Part shown: positions 21,406 through 32,336 of the stretch, piece by piece | Numbering within the stretch: the first letter of the stretch is position 1 | How the letters are laid out: every line of letters starts with the position of its first letter | Assembly (NCBI GenBank): GCA_946122785.1 | Contig: CAMGYJ010000008.1 | Location: forward strand, 907,912-971,911 | Length of the DNA stretch: 64,000 nucleotides | DNA from: Linum tenue | Taxonomy: Eukaryota > Streptophyta > Magnoliopsida > Malpighiales > Linaceae | Reading direction: 5' to 3' | Translations under genes and position numbers: made by a program | The notes under the pieces: model-generated | What the model was told of the DNA's origin: nothing | Databases searched by the model: none | The model's input: the letters and a program-made list of their open reading frames with translations, nothing else

Positions 21406-24366
21406 ATGAACTCATTGTCGACTGTTGCTATGGCATTATTAGTTTCAGTGATTTGGATGGGTCTATGGGATGGAACTCTTGGTGCAGGCTGCAGTGCTGA
21501 TGAAAGGGAAGCCCTTTTGAAGTTCAAGGCTGATCTTGAAGACCCTTCTAGCTGGCTAACATCTTGGGTTGGCCAAGAGGATTGTTGTACATGGTCTCAT
21601 GTCGTATGTGACAACTACACTGGCCATGTCACCGAGCTCCATCTCGGATTGCCGCAGCCTTCTAACTGGTCAAATTCTGTGCTTAGTGGTAAGCTCAACC
21701 CTTCCTTGCTTGAGTTGAAGTATCTAGGTTATTTGGACCTGTCTAACAACGACTTTCATGGTATTCAAGTTCCAAGCTTTCTTGGCTTGATGACTAGTTT
21801 GAATACCCTTTACCTTGATAAAGCTGGGTTTGGAGGATTGATTCCTCACCAGTTGGGAAATCTCTCGAATCTGCAACACCTTGGCCTTGAGGCCTCTAAA
21901 CATTATGGACTGTATGCAGATAGTTTGAGGTGGCTTTCTGGTCTCCCTTCACTAAAATTCCTTGATTTGAGTAATGTTGATCTTAGTAATGCTTCCGACT
22001 GGTTGAACATGATAAACGCACTCCCATCCCTTTCAAAATTATATCTGGCTAACTGTCAAATCCTCCATACCCCGGCCCTCGCCAATGTTAACTTGTCTTC
22101 GTTGTCTTCTTTAAGTTTGTACCACAATCAATTTGATCAAACTTCAGTTCCAAGTTGGGTTTTTCAACTTAAGAGCCTTACTTTCTTGAATCTAGCATAC
22201 AACACTTTTCGTGGCCCAATTCCTCTGCAACTTCAAAACCTTACTTTGCTCAGGACCCTTGAATTAGCTTCCAATCATTTCAATCATTCGGTGCCAAACT
22301 GGCTATACAGTTTACATCATCTGGAGTACCTTGATCTATACAGTAATAAATTGAATGGCAGAGTCTCAACAATTGGGATTGGAAACTTGTCTTCTCTTGT
22401 TCATCTTGATATGTCTGTCAATCATGGCCTCGAATTTGAAAGGGGGATTCCTGAATCATTCAAAAGCTTATGCCGCTTGAGGTCACTTTCTCTGGGATAT
22501 GTAAAACTGAATCAAAATGTATCAGAGGTTCTTGAAATTCTTGGAGAATGTGCTTCTATTACTTTGCAGGAGTTGTATCTGGATACTTGCCAACTGCATG
22601 GTCAGTTGACCGATCAGATTGGCTTGTTCAAGAGACTTAACCGTCTCATTCTTCCTAACAATTCTATTTCTGGTCCACTTCCGAGTTCATTTGGAGAAAT
22701 GACATCTTTGAATCATTTAGACCTTTCAAGAAACAAGATAAATGGGAGCTTTCCAACAAGTTTTGGGTCACTGACAGGGTTGACCTATGTGGATATCTCT
22801 CGGAATGCAATGCATGGTGTTGTACTCCCTGAAATTCACTTAGCCAACCTCACAAAGTTGACCTTCTTTCTTGCTTCTGGAAACCAAATGGCGTTCAAAG
22901 CTAATCCAGATTGGGTTCCTTCCAGGCTACTTCAAATTCTGAACTTGGAGTCCTGGTATGTTGGACCTGGATTTCCCCATTGGCTCAAAGGTCTGCAGTA
23001 TCTGAAGTCTCTTGATCTGGCTAACTCTGGAATTTCAGAACCAATCCCTGACTGGTTCTGGAGTATGTCATCTCAATTCTATTATATGAATTTCTCGCTC
23101 AACAAAATCTCTGGGAGGCTTGCAAATATTATCTCTGTTGTTGGCACTGACTCATTGTTTGATTTCAGCAACAATCGCTTGGAATTGCCGCTGCCCACGA
23201 TTTCGTCCAATCTCACTTTGTTAGACCTATCCTACAATCTGTTATCCGGAAATTTGGTCAAGTTCTTGTGTTTCCGTCCTTCTGAAATGCGGACTACTCA
23301 GTATCTGAATCTTCGTGGTAATCTTTTGTCTGGTGAGATACCTGGGTGCTGGAAAAATTGGCGGAGTTTGGAGGTCCTGAGACTTGGTAGCAACAAGTTC
23401 ATAGGAAGAATTCCGAACTCCATCGGAACTTTAATCTCACTTGTGGCGTTACACATTCAGAACAACAGCCTGACAGGTGAAATTCCTTTGTCCCTTGGTA
23501 ACTGCTCGAAGTTGCTCACTATTGACTTGGGTTATAATGGATTGGAAGGAGAGATTCCAAGGTGGATGGGGATGTCGCTTTCCAGGTTGTCTATTCTGAA
23601 TTTGCGTGCAAATAAATTTCATGGCAGCATGCCGGTGGAACTTTGCCATCTCCAGTTTCTACAAATTTTGGACCTTTCTCACAACTCACTTTCAGGGAGC
23701 CTCCCAGAATGTCTGTCTAATTTCAGTGCAATGGCAACCTCAGATAATACTGATGTTGCTGTAATTTATCTATTTTTTGGAGGGGGTGAAGTGTACAGCG
23801 AAAATCAAATTTTATTGACCAAAGGGAGCTTTGTGGATTACAGTACCATACTGAACTATGTAAGAAGTGTAGACCTTTCCTGCAACAACTTATCTGGAGT
23901 AATACCAGAGGAGATCACAGACCTAAAGGAACTCCAGTACCTGAACTTGTCGCATAATTTATTCTCATCTAGAATGCCAGAGGGTTTACAGACAATGGAA
24001 TCACTGGAATCGATGGACTTATCTGTGAACCGGCTAACAGGAGTAATTCCCCCTGGAATTGCAAGTCTGACATTCCTGAGTTACTTGAACTTGTCCTACA
24101 ACAACTTGAATGGTGAAATTCCTTCAAGCACTCAACTGCAGAGTTTCGATTCTTGGAGCTTCATAGGAAACCAAGACCTCTGTGGCCCTCCATTAAACAA
24201 AGGTTGTAGTGCGAGCATAGTTGTGCCTAGTTCTGGAAATGAAGATGAAGAGGATGAATTTTTATGGTTCTCCATCAGCACGTCCATTGGCTTTGTGGCT
24301 GGTTTTGCTGTTACAGTCTGGTCTTTTTTCTTTGGATTATCAAATAATATACCCTGGAGTTCCTGA
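21406..24366 (+). CDS. LRR receptor-like protein (EIX/RLP type), short cytoplasmic tail
   Basis: This is a single uninterrupted 986-aa frame. A signal peptide (about residues 1-26) precedes an LRRNT_2 cap (CSADEREALLKFKADLEDPS ... DCCTWSHVVCD). A long array of plant-type LRRs follows, with repeats such as LTYVDISRNAMHGV and LQILDLSHNSLSGSLP. A non-LRR island (about 795-830, ending NQILLTKGSFVDYSTILNYV) precedes the last LRRs. Then come the C-cap (FIGNQDLCGPPLNKGC), an acidic stretch (NEDEEDE, about 945-951), one membrane segment with a GxxxG motif (GFVAG) and only about ten residues after it. There is no kinase. Such proteins sit in the plasma membrane and sense apoplastic ligands, commonly in immunity, signalling through partners such as SOBIR1 and BAK1 (family knowledge). 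The tail lacks the basic aromatic stretch I expect after the membrane span, so the 3' end may be truncated. The ligand is unknown. Confidence 0.92.
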   Translation: MNSLSTVAMALLVSVIWMGLWDGTLGAGCSADEREALLKFKADLEDPSSWLTSWVGQEDCCTWSHVVCDNYTGHVTELHLGLPQPSNWSNSVLSGKLNPSLLELKYLGYLDLSNNDFHGIQVPSFLGLMTSLNTLYLDKAGFGGLIPHQLGNLSNLQHLGLEASKHYGLYADSLRWLSGLPSLKFLDLSNVDLSNASDWLNMINALPSLSKLYLANCQILHTPALANVNLSSLSSLSLYHNQFDQTSVPSWVFQLKSLTFLNLAYNTFRGPIPLQLQNLTLLRTLELASNHFNHSVPNWLYSLHHLEYLDLYSNKLNGRVSTIGIGNLSSLVHLDMSVNHGLEFERGIPESFKSLCRLRSLSLGYVKLNQNVSEVLEILGECASITLQELYLDTCQLHGQLTDQIGLFKRLNRLILPNNSISGPLPSSFGEMTSLNHLDLSRNKINGSFPTSFGSLTGLTYVDISRNAMHGVVLPEIHLANLTKLTFFLASGNQMAFKANPDWVPSRLLQILNLESWYVGPGFPHWLKGLQYLKSLDLANSGISEPIPDWFWSMSSQFYYMNFSLNKISGRLANIISVVGTDSLFDFSNNRLELPLPTISSNLTLLDLSYNLLSGNLVKFLCFRPSEMRTTQYLNLRGNLLSGEIPGCWKNWRSLEVLRLGSNKFIGRIPNSIGTLISLVALHIQNNSLTGEIPLSLGNCSKLLTIDLGYNGLEGEIPRWMGMSLSRLSILNLRANKFHGSMPVELCHLQFLQILDLSHNSLSGSLPECLSNFSAMATSDNTDVAVIYLFFGGGEVYSENQILLTKGSFVDYSTILNYVRSVDLSCNNLSGVIPEEITDLKELQYLNLSHNLFSSRMPEGLQTMESLESMDLSVNRLTGVIPPGIASLTFLSYLNLSYNNLNGEIPSSTQLQSFDSWSFIGNQDLCGPPLNKGCSASIVVPSSGNEDEEDEFLWFSISTSIGFVAGFAVTVWSFFFGLSNNIPWSS

Positions 24367-24557
24367 ATCACCCGGGGCACAGATTCTGCAGCTGTATGTA
24401 TTATCATCCTCTTTTCCTTCCAGTTATCTAGTGGTGGTATCAGCTTGAAACTCTGCTCAGGAGGTACTTCTCCTGAAACTTAATTAATTACAATGTCACA
24501 TATCTTTCTTTTGTGGCTCATGCTTCAACTTCCTAATATCACTTTTCTCTGTTTGCT
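24367..24557 (+). other. 3' region of the receptor-like gene up to the duplication breakpoint
   Basis: No gene is seen. Similarity to PWP1 begins abruptly at about 24558 (GCTGATGGGTTGAAGGAGCT), which marks the left breakpoint of the second PWP1-SMP30 copy. Confidence 0.5.
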
Positions 24558-26055
24558 GATGGGTTGAAGGAGCTTGATGTGGACAATTATAATGACGACG
24601 ATGATGAAGGTTAGTAGGACTTTTCCAAGTAAACCCTTTTTGCTCACTATTTCAATGGTTTTGTAACTTGTTCGTTATTGCTGATATATTATTTGAAATA
24701 TACAGAGAGCGAGCTTTTCGGCTCTGGGAGTGGAGACGTTTATTATCCTAGTAATGACCAGGATCCGTATCTCAAGGGTGTAGATGTTAGTCTTACTACT
24801 CTCATGCTTTCTTTTGTGGTGTGAACTTGCTTGCATTTGCCTGTGACTGCGTGTCTTAGGATGAATTGTGTTGCGTATGAGCATTCCTAAGGGACTGATG
24901 AAGAAAATAATCTGATTATTCAGCCAAAAGAGTTCCCTGAGTTTATCTTGCTTCATCTGGTTTATCTTTTTGTGTTTTCAGGCCTCAATTCTATACTAAG
25001 TAGGAAGTCACACTGACTATGTACTCGGACTCGGTTGGAACAAGCCGTTTTAGGTTTGTTAAATATATTCTGTCTTGGCTTTTATCCTCTCTTCCTTTAA
25101 AATTTATCTAACAAGGTCTACAAAAAATCTACAGGAATATCCTTGCGAGTGCCAGTGCTGACAAGCAATTTAACATCTGGGATGTTGTTACTCAACAATG
25201 TAATATCACATGGGCGAATCATAAAAACAAGGCAAGAATGTCCCTTTGCTGATAATTATACTGTCATGCATTAAGATTATATTGTATTTATTGGTGTAAA
25301 CCTGCTGTAAGTTCCTCCTGATTTAACAGTTGTGCTTCTGTGGGTTGTGGACTACAACCTTTCTGTCTCTACAGGTCCAGTTAGTTGCATGGAATCACCA
25401 TGAGCCACAAGTTCTTCTTAGTTGAGCTTTTGATCGCTCAGTTGTCGTGGTAAATGAATACCCTGTGCATTATAAGTTTTTTGTTACTAGTGATGCTTAA
25501 ACTACGGTCATTGTCTTGAAGCCAAGGCTCTAGCAATGAGCAACATAATGAGATGCTTGTATGGCTTTTGCATAGTGCAGAATGATGCTAGGATACATAC
25601 ACGCCCAGGTTTAGCTGGTCAGTTGCAGCTGATGTAGAAAGCTTGGCATGGGATCCACACAATAGTCACTTTATATTCTTCTCTATATAAGAAACGGAAC
25701 CATCTTACCATGTTCGTTGGGCACTAAAGCGGGAGTAAAAAGAAAAATCCTTTTTAGGTGAGTCTTGGAGATGGTATTATTCTGCCTTGTCTTGTCAGAG
25801 GGTAGCCCATTTCTCCTGGCTATTGGAGGTTCAAAGGGAACTCTGGAAGTAAGTATATTTCCTACATACCTCTCATCATTCTGTGCGCGATGTCAATGTG
25901 AATGAAATGCTGTGTTGTGTTGTGCTGTGCAAGTTAGTTTGCAAAATCGTGATTGAAACGTGTATGCTGCTCGAAATTTTGCAGGTATGAAACAGAGTCG
26001 GATTTCGAACCGATTCAGGGACTATAATTATAGCAAGCTCTCGACCTCATCTTGA
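24558..26055 (+). pseudogene. Decayed duplicate of PWP1
   Basis: Blocks matching PWP1 appear in the same order: the 3' part of exon 2 (24558-24612), exon 3 (about 24706-24787), part of exon 4 (near 24893), exon 8 (from 24982), exon 9 (from about 25135), exon 10 (from about 25376), exon 11 (from about 25580), exon 15 (near 25800) and exon 16 to its TGA (26053-26055). Exons 1, 5-7 and 12-14 are missing. The exon 8-like block has an in-frame TAA (24997-24999), the exon 10-like block has TGA (25423-25425), and the exon 11-like block has a one-base frameshift. Intron sequence is also retained, so this is a segmental duplicate and not a retrocopy. The GC donor after the exon 9-like block is conserved (AAG|GCAAGA). 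Confidence 0.92.
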
Positions 26056-26811
26056 GACGAGATTTGATGGAGTTGTGGTGAAGCAGTGCCATTGCAAGCC
26101 GCACTGTAGCGATGTTATGAATCTTCAAAGGTTTGCGAAATGTTAGAATGGTAGTGTTTGCTGGTTTATCATGTGCGGAAGCGGAACAATTTAGTGCAGA
26201 AAACCTCTGTTACCATCAGTACATTTTCAGTTGAAGTTTTGTGTAAAGTTTTGGTCTTTTTGATATTGGAAACTTGCTGGAGAAGACGAAAAAGGTTTAG
26301 CGGCAAGCAAGAGTTACGGATTGGCTACATTGCTTGCTTCTAAGACCACTAGCTTACGAACGATTTCTTCCAAGTCTTCAATGGTTTCTTTATTGTAGTA
26401 CATGGTAGATAGCTCCATTAATTGTCTTCCAGAAGAAGCAAGCGTAGAAGTCAAAACTAAAGAAACCTAAAATATTCTTCGACTTTTGTAAAGAGAAATT
26501 TACTGTGAGGAAGTGGGTTGTAGAAAATACGTTGGTTGCAGTGGGAGTTGGCCTCAACCCACCTACGCAGTTACTATATGGACGTAAATGGTGTTGGGAA
26601 GTGAAAATTCTCCGTTCGTTCTCCTCCATCAGTTTATGTTACGTTATTTCGAATGTGATTTTTATTCTACAATTTTATAACGAGGAACTTGATACATACG
26701 TTTAACATTATCTTGATTTTCATGAATATCTATCAAGTACACGAGGAGAGCGATTTGTGTTTATAAGTTATAACCCTGTCAATAATCACCAAAATATCTA
26801 TTTAACTATAT
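26056..26811. other. Downstream duplicate sequence interrupted by unassigned DNA
   Basis: Up to about 26268 the sequence follows the PWP1 3' flank (TTTTGTGTAAAGTTT is shared with 20431). The match stops there and resumes near 27655 (ATTGCAAATTTTACTTT). About 1.4 kb, including the MITE at 26812, was therefore inserted into the duplicate. No gene is recognised in the inserted part. Confidence 0.5.
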
Positions 26812-27219
26812 GGTTATGTCTTCGGTGCACTCACTTTTTTGCATGCATTCAATGCACCCGTCTCATAATCGTCATTCTGAGCAAGCGATACATGTGAAAA
26901 CGATGTCAATCATCACTTGTGGTATGATGAACAAGAACCACATGAATTTGTACAAAAATCATTCAAGATTCACTTTAATTTGAATGATTGAGGGTTTAGG
27001 AATTTAGGGTTAGGGTTTACAATTTGGGATTTTGGGTTGAGATTCAAAATTGAAGGTTAATAGGTTAGAGTAATCGGTTGATTAGTTGTGATTTTGTGTT
27101 ATATCATCATATTAGACTAATGCAGCCCATTAAATTTCAAAATTTGATGTATTATGACCACTTTTAGAGGTGGGTGTTCTGAATGCACTCAAAAAAGTGA
27201 GTGCACCGAAGTAGCCACC
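26812..27219. mobile_element. Mutator-like MITE with ~10-bp target duplication
   Basis: The ends share CTTCGGTGCACTCACTTTTT in inverted orientation, starting GGTTATGT on the left and GGTGGCTA on the right (reverse complement). TTAACTATAT flanks both sides (26802-26811 and 27220-27229). A 9-10-bp duplication suits Mutator-type transposition. The 408-bp element has no coding capacity and contains short GGGTTTAGG-type repeats near 26995-27060. Confidence 0.82.
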
Positions 27220-27835
27220 TTAACTATATATCATTTTATACATCTATTTATAACATTCACTCATATATATAACTTTGCTTGCTACATACCAATATTATTA
27301 AACTTTCATAATCGATCATAATATGCACAAATTATTATTATTATTTTTTTCATAATCACATTGCACGTCATACCCACAAGCGTTACAGAAAATTACAATT
27401 GAATTAATATTATGTAGATCATTATTTTTATCTACAAGACATAACTCGTCATTTCGTCGAACTCAAAGTATCAAGATTTTTTACATCCGATAAAATTTAC
27501 AGTGTCGTTGTCAAGTTTAGTCCATCAAATTTATAGCCAGAATTTTCAAATTGTAATTCACCTTTCAAGATTATTTCCTCTTTCTTACTTATGATCATCA
27601 CCAGGAAAATAAGCAAATAAAATATCCAGAAAATTTGGGATTACATGCTCTTGTAAGATATTGCAAATTTTACTTTTTCTACAATCATGGAGCACAATCT
27701 TTCTTCATGTGTATATATATTCGGGATCAGTAAAGTCAGCTAACAGAGCCCACTCTCCAACCTTTGTCGCTGTCCCACTTTCCGGTTTTCCAACACCCAA
27801 TCCCGCCCAACAACCACCGCCAACCTCCCTCTCCG
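27220..27835 (+). other. Upstream region of the SMP-30-like gene
   Basis: AT-rich DNA precedes sequence shared with 20650-20750, the upstream region of the broken copy. TATATATATTC at about 27712 could be a TATA box about 120 bp before the ATG, which is a weak inference. No other gene is seen. Confidence 0.4.
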
Positions 27836-30800
27836 ATGGCCATCTCCGCCGTCTGCTGCTCCCTCAAATCCCTCCTCATCCTCCTCCTAATCTCCGCCGT
27901 CCCCGCCGCCTACCTCATCTCCCTCGAGCTCTCCCCGCCCTCCACCCACGTCTTCCACTACCGCAGCACCGGCGGCTTCCTCCGCGAGTGCGCCAAGTGG
28001 GACCCACCCGCCGGCCGGTTCATCGTCTCCTTCTTCGAAGGCGGCGTCGGCGAGGTCCGCGTCCCGGACGACTACTCCCCCGGCGACGTCCTCCGCGAGG
28101 TCCAGCTGGCCAAGGACGCCGACGTGGCCGGCAACGCGTCGCTCGGGCTGGTCGTCGACCGTCCGAGGAACCGGGTGGTGGTGGCCGTCGCCGATGCTCT
28201 GCGGAACAAGTACAGCGCGCTGGCGGCGTATGATTTGTCCACGTGGAAGCGTCTGTTCCTGACTCAGCTGAGCGGGCCGGGTTAGTGTACCGGTTTTCTC
28301 CTTTCCTGCTGTGCTGTCCCTTTCATTTGGCTTCGTTCTTTTCGCCCGTAAGAGGTTCCCTTTCTTTCTCAGTCTTTGGTGCAACGGCCGGCATCGATTA
28401 AGAGCTGGACCTTCATTAGTAAACAAAACAAAAAGGAATCTTATTAAGAAATTAAATTTTAGAAAATTTTAAATCTTTTAATAATCCTTTCCTTCTTAAT
28501 GGAGCTACCGGCTTTTGCGTTTTGTGCTTTTTCTGATGGGATTTGAAAGTTTGATGTACCAATCTTAATAATAAAAGTGTAAAGAGATTAATCTTTGTAT
28601 AAGTTCGCAACTGGTTAATAACTTAATTCATTAGTAAGCAAAACAAAAAGTAATCTTATTAAGGAAGTAATTTTTAAGAAATTCCAAATCTTTTAGTAAT
28701 CCTTCTGTTACGGGCTTACGGCCTTTTGGGTTCTACATTATTCACTATTTGTTCATGTGTTCGGGGACGAAAATGCAACCTGACTTGCTGGGTCAGTGGC
28801 TGACACGATTGTTCAGAAGAACAACTAGTTTAATGTTTGGGACAGAGTAAAATGGATGGATTCTTGAGTAGTTGACATGGTCTGCCCCACTAACAAAGAA
28901 AGAGGTGGTACTTTGACAGTGACAAATCTGAGTTAGAATCGTCTATATAGTGTAATATTTAGGTTTAATTCACTTACATGGTCATAACTTTCGCGTTTTT
29001 GACAATAATAGCCACTTTTTGAAAAATACAGAAAAATAGTCATTTCGTCCAAAACTTTAACAGACCAAGTATGAATATTGACTAGACTAACAGTTTCAGC
29101 TGACGTGGCATATTTTGGTCAAAAAGTGTAAAGTGGAAAAATACATTTTTGAATTAATTAAAAATTAAATAAAAATATACTAAAATTAAGAAAGGAAAAA
29201 ATAAGCATCTTCTTTCTCTCGTCCTCACCGCTTCCCTGTGACACTGGCCTCCGCCTCCCGCCTCCGTTATCCTCTTTCTCTCAACCACCTATTTCCAATC
29301 CATCTCCTTGCCTTCAGCGCCCTTCTCTTATAGTTCGACGATGCTCCCCTTCACCTCTTCGTCTTCTTCCCAAATCTCGAATCCATATCCAAAACCAAAT
29401 CGACGGAAATGGGCAGTGCAGGAGAACCAGACACGGGAGCTCGCGGCGGAGCAGGGGAGTCGAGTCGGTGATGGAGTTAAGAAATCATCGGGTTCGCCAC
29501 CTCTGTCGCATTATTACTCCACCAAATTCTACAACCGCCGCTCCACCGCCTCACAAACCCTAAATTCCTCTCATCCCACTACACGCAGCCGTCGACCGCT
29601 CAGTACCTACCCCTTCTTATCCTCGAACTACCAAGAATCTGTTCAATCAAGCCTGGAGAGAGTTGGAGGACATCGACCATCGGGTTTAGCTCTAATTGAC
29701 CGATTCCCCTTCGCAACTCAACCACCGTCGCAGAATTCCTTCCAATCGACGCACTAATTTGGCAGGAGATGGACAGCTTGGATAGGGGTTTGTTCTCGAA
29801 GGAGCTTTTCAATGACCTCGTTTTGAGATGAGCAAAAATGGTCTCCAGATCTACCACCGTCGTTCAAAGAAAAGCTTCAACCCAATCTGCAACAACCGCC
29901 GTTTTTTGGTTCGTTGGTCATCGGGTTTCGATTTATGGGTTTCTCGTGGCCGATTTCAGACTAGCAAAACCTCCAAGTTAGGCGTTGGTGAGTGGATCGG
30001 CCGATGGGTGTGCATGGGAGAATTGTGCGTCGATTGGAAGGAATTGTGCGACGATTGGAAGGAATTGTGCAGGGGAGAATTGCTGGAAATTTAGATGCAG
30101 GAAGGGGAATCGGTCACGAGAAACCATCGGGTTTTGCTGGAAAGTTTATCAATAGGAACTCATTTGGATGCAGGAAGGGGAAGGGTCTTGGGTCAATCGT
30201 ATTTGATTTGAGTGCAGGGGAGAAGCTCTGGTGGCGCCGACGGGGGACGATGAGGCCGCCGATGGGGAAGGGATGAGATGGAAGAAGAAGGAGAGCTCGA
30301 GGAGGAAAGTGAAAAATGAAAGATAAAATTTTAATTTAATTTAAATATGATGTGGCAGCTAGGTGGCATGATTTGGTGTGTTGGAGCTTATGTGGAAGCT
30401 CAGGTGTCATCCGCGTCAGTGTCATGTTAACGGTGTTAAAACTTTTAACGGAAATGGCTAATTATGTCAAATGAGTTTTCAAAATGTGGCTATATCTGTG
30501 TATTTTTCAAAAAGTGGCTATATTTGTCAAAATCGTGAAAGTTATGGCTATGCAGGTGAATTAAACCTAATATTTATTTCCCGATATAAACTTCTGTTTA
30601 GTGTTTATTGATCTATCTACCAAGTGGCATCTATTTAATTTAATGTACTAATAGTACTATGAGCTGGGACTATAACTATAGTACTATACTAGCCGGCCGG
30701 CCCACAATTTGCACAATTAACTTTCCTTTTATTTAGTTTGGTCCTGCGCTAGACTGCTAGATGATAGGCCTCTTATTATTTATTAAACCCTCCATATTTG

Positions 30801-31605
30801 AAGTCCTAAATCAATTTATTAGGTCATTTGTAGACAAGGGGTTAGATGGTTGATTCGAAAAAAGTTGGTTCAAAATCTAAATCTTGTTCGGTTAAGTTTT
30901 ACGAATCAGTTCATGAATTGAATTCGTTTGTTTTGAGCTTATGAGCTGGTTTGACAATATGACACTAGCGAATCAGACAACTAATTCAATAGTCTTACTA
31001 GGGAAACTAACTATGTACAACTTATTTGAGTTAAAATGGGCTTTTGTGTGGCTGCAGAGGACGGGAAAGCCTTTGCGGACGACGTGGCAGTGGACGCAGA
31101 AGGCAACGCGTACGTGACCGACGTCGCAGGCAACAAAATCTGGAAGGTCGGTCCCGACGGCCAACTCATCTCCACAATCACCCACCCTCTCTTCGCCCCA
31201 AAACAATGGTACCAATCCCTGGTCGGCCTCAACGGCATCGTTTACCACCCCGACGGCTACCTGCTCGTCATCCACACCTTCACCGGCAACCTGTTCAAGA
31301 TCCGGCTTCCAGACGCCGTCAGCGTCGGATTGGTCCACGTGGAAGGCTCGCTGGCGTTCGGAGACGGGATGGCGCTGCTGTCCCCGACCCAGCTCGTGGT
31401 GGCCGGTTCGAGCCCGTCGGCCAGGCTGATGGAGAGCTCCGACGGTTGGGAGACGGCTAAAGTGGTGGGCAGCTTCAAGGGGCCTTCTCATCGGCTGTCG
31501 ACGGCGGCGACGGTGAAGGACGGGAAGGTGTATTTGAGTCACATGTTTGGGATTGGGTACCCGGAGAAGAAGCATGCGATCGTTGAGGCTGTTTTCTCTG
31601 CTTGA
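27836..31605 (+). CDS. SMP-30/gluconolactonase-like beta-propeller protein, secreted or membrane-anchored
   Basis: Two exons, 27836-28280 and 31058-31605, join in frame across a GT-AG intron of 2.78 kb to give 330 aa. The N-terminus is hydrophobic (LKSLLILLLISAVPAAYLI), a signal peptide or anchor. The body has FHYRSTGGFLRECAKWDPPA, FIVSFFEGGVGEV, and in exon 2 ADDVAVDAEGNAYVTDVAGN followed by KIWKVGPDGQ. These Asp-rich turns are typical of SMP-30/gluconolactonase/LRE-like six-bladed propellers. Plant members are widely conserved but their substrate is poorly defined, so I assign no reaction. Exon 1 is very GC-rich, unlike its surroundings. The intron holds a 1.6-kb transposon (28961-30568). 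The broken paralogue is at 20751-21050. Confidence 0.9.
28961..30568. mobile_element. Long-TIR (Mutator-like) element inside the SMP-30-like gene intron
   Basis: The left end (AGGTTTAATTCACTTACATG, then CATAACTTTCGCGTTTTTGA) and the right end read in reverse (AGGTTTAATTCACCTGCATA, then CATAACTTTCACGATTTTGA) are similar for roughly 100 bp. AATATTT flanks both ends (28954-28960 and 30569-30575), a short duplication that may be trimmed from nine. The interior, about 29220-30300, is GC-richer and coding-like, with a 149-codon open frame at 29308-29757. I do not recognise it, and no transposase is evident. Long TIRs around host-like sequence suggest a Pack-MULE. Confidence 0.72.
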
Positions 31606-31924
31606 ATCAATGAATGGATGGATGCAACCCTTCTACTTAATGGTTTTATATTCATGTTTGTTGTAGTAGGAAACTTGCATTGTTTCGGACGTGGAACGAT
31701 CTTTCGTTGTATTGAAGTTCAGCAAGGTCGTCGGAGTAGTCAGCTCCCGGCCGGTCCTGCTTTTTTAGTTCATCGCGCCGATGATTTGGAAGAGAGGACT
31801 TAGGGACAGAAGGAAAATATGATCGATAAATTGAACCCAACAAGTCTATTAACGAACTATCGGTGAGATGTGCACCAATGTATAACTTTACTCCAATCCA
31901 CTTAGGGGTGTATGTTTTGTCTAA
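31606..31924 (+). other. 3' region of the SMP-30-like gene
   Basis: The expected 3' UTR and flank lie here. No further gene or element is seen before the MITE at 31925. Confidence 0.45.
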
Positions 31925-32163
31925 GGTTCGTTTGGATGAATCAATCTAGAAATGAGTCAACTTGATCAATTGTCTCGTTTTATAAACGAGGCAATTAAAA
32001 CGAGTCAATTCGAATTACTTGCCCCCACCCCAGGTAATTGAAATTGACTCAAAACATATCAATTCAAATACCTCAGGCAGATTGATCCATCCAAATTTTT
32101 TGCTGGCAAACGAGACAATTGTGTCAAATTGATTCGTTACCATTGCTCATCCAAACGACCCCT
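31925..32163. mobile_element. Probable Tourist-like MITE
   Basis: The left end GGTTCGTTTGGATGA is mirrored by TCATCCAAACGACCCCT on the right. TAA flanks both sides (31922-31924 and 32164-32166), the 3-bp duplication of PIF/Harbinger elements. The 239-bp interior has several further inverted segments built on GAGTCAATT and AATTGACTC and no coding capacity. Confidence 0.6.
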
Positions 32164-32336
32164 TAAGATCCTTTGAAGCAGGAAGACTAGATGCTTGGTT
32201 AGTTAGTTAGTTTGAATCATCCATGCATTCTGCGCTCCTCTAAATGATAGGAGAGACGCTATCAAATGATCACGATCTTTGATTCGAAAGTGCATGTTAT
32301 ATGTTCTTATAAGCGTAGGTGGAATGGGCAATGAAC

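Noticed and set aside
27661..28426. Long Pro/Arg-rich frames overlapping SMP-30 exon 1 on both strands
   Set aside because: Exon 1 is very GC-rich, which opens all frames; only the frame from 27836 gives the conserved protein and a phase that fits exon 2.
29308..29757. 149-codon frame within the long-TIR element as an independent gene
   Set aside because: Serine/proline-rich and unrecognised; I report it only as possible captured sequence.
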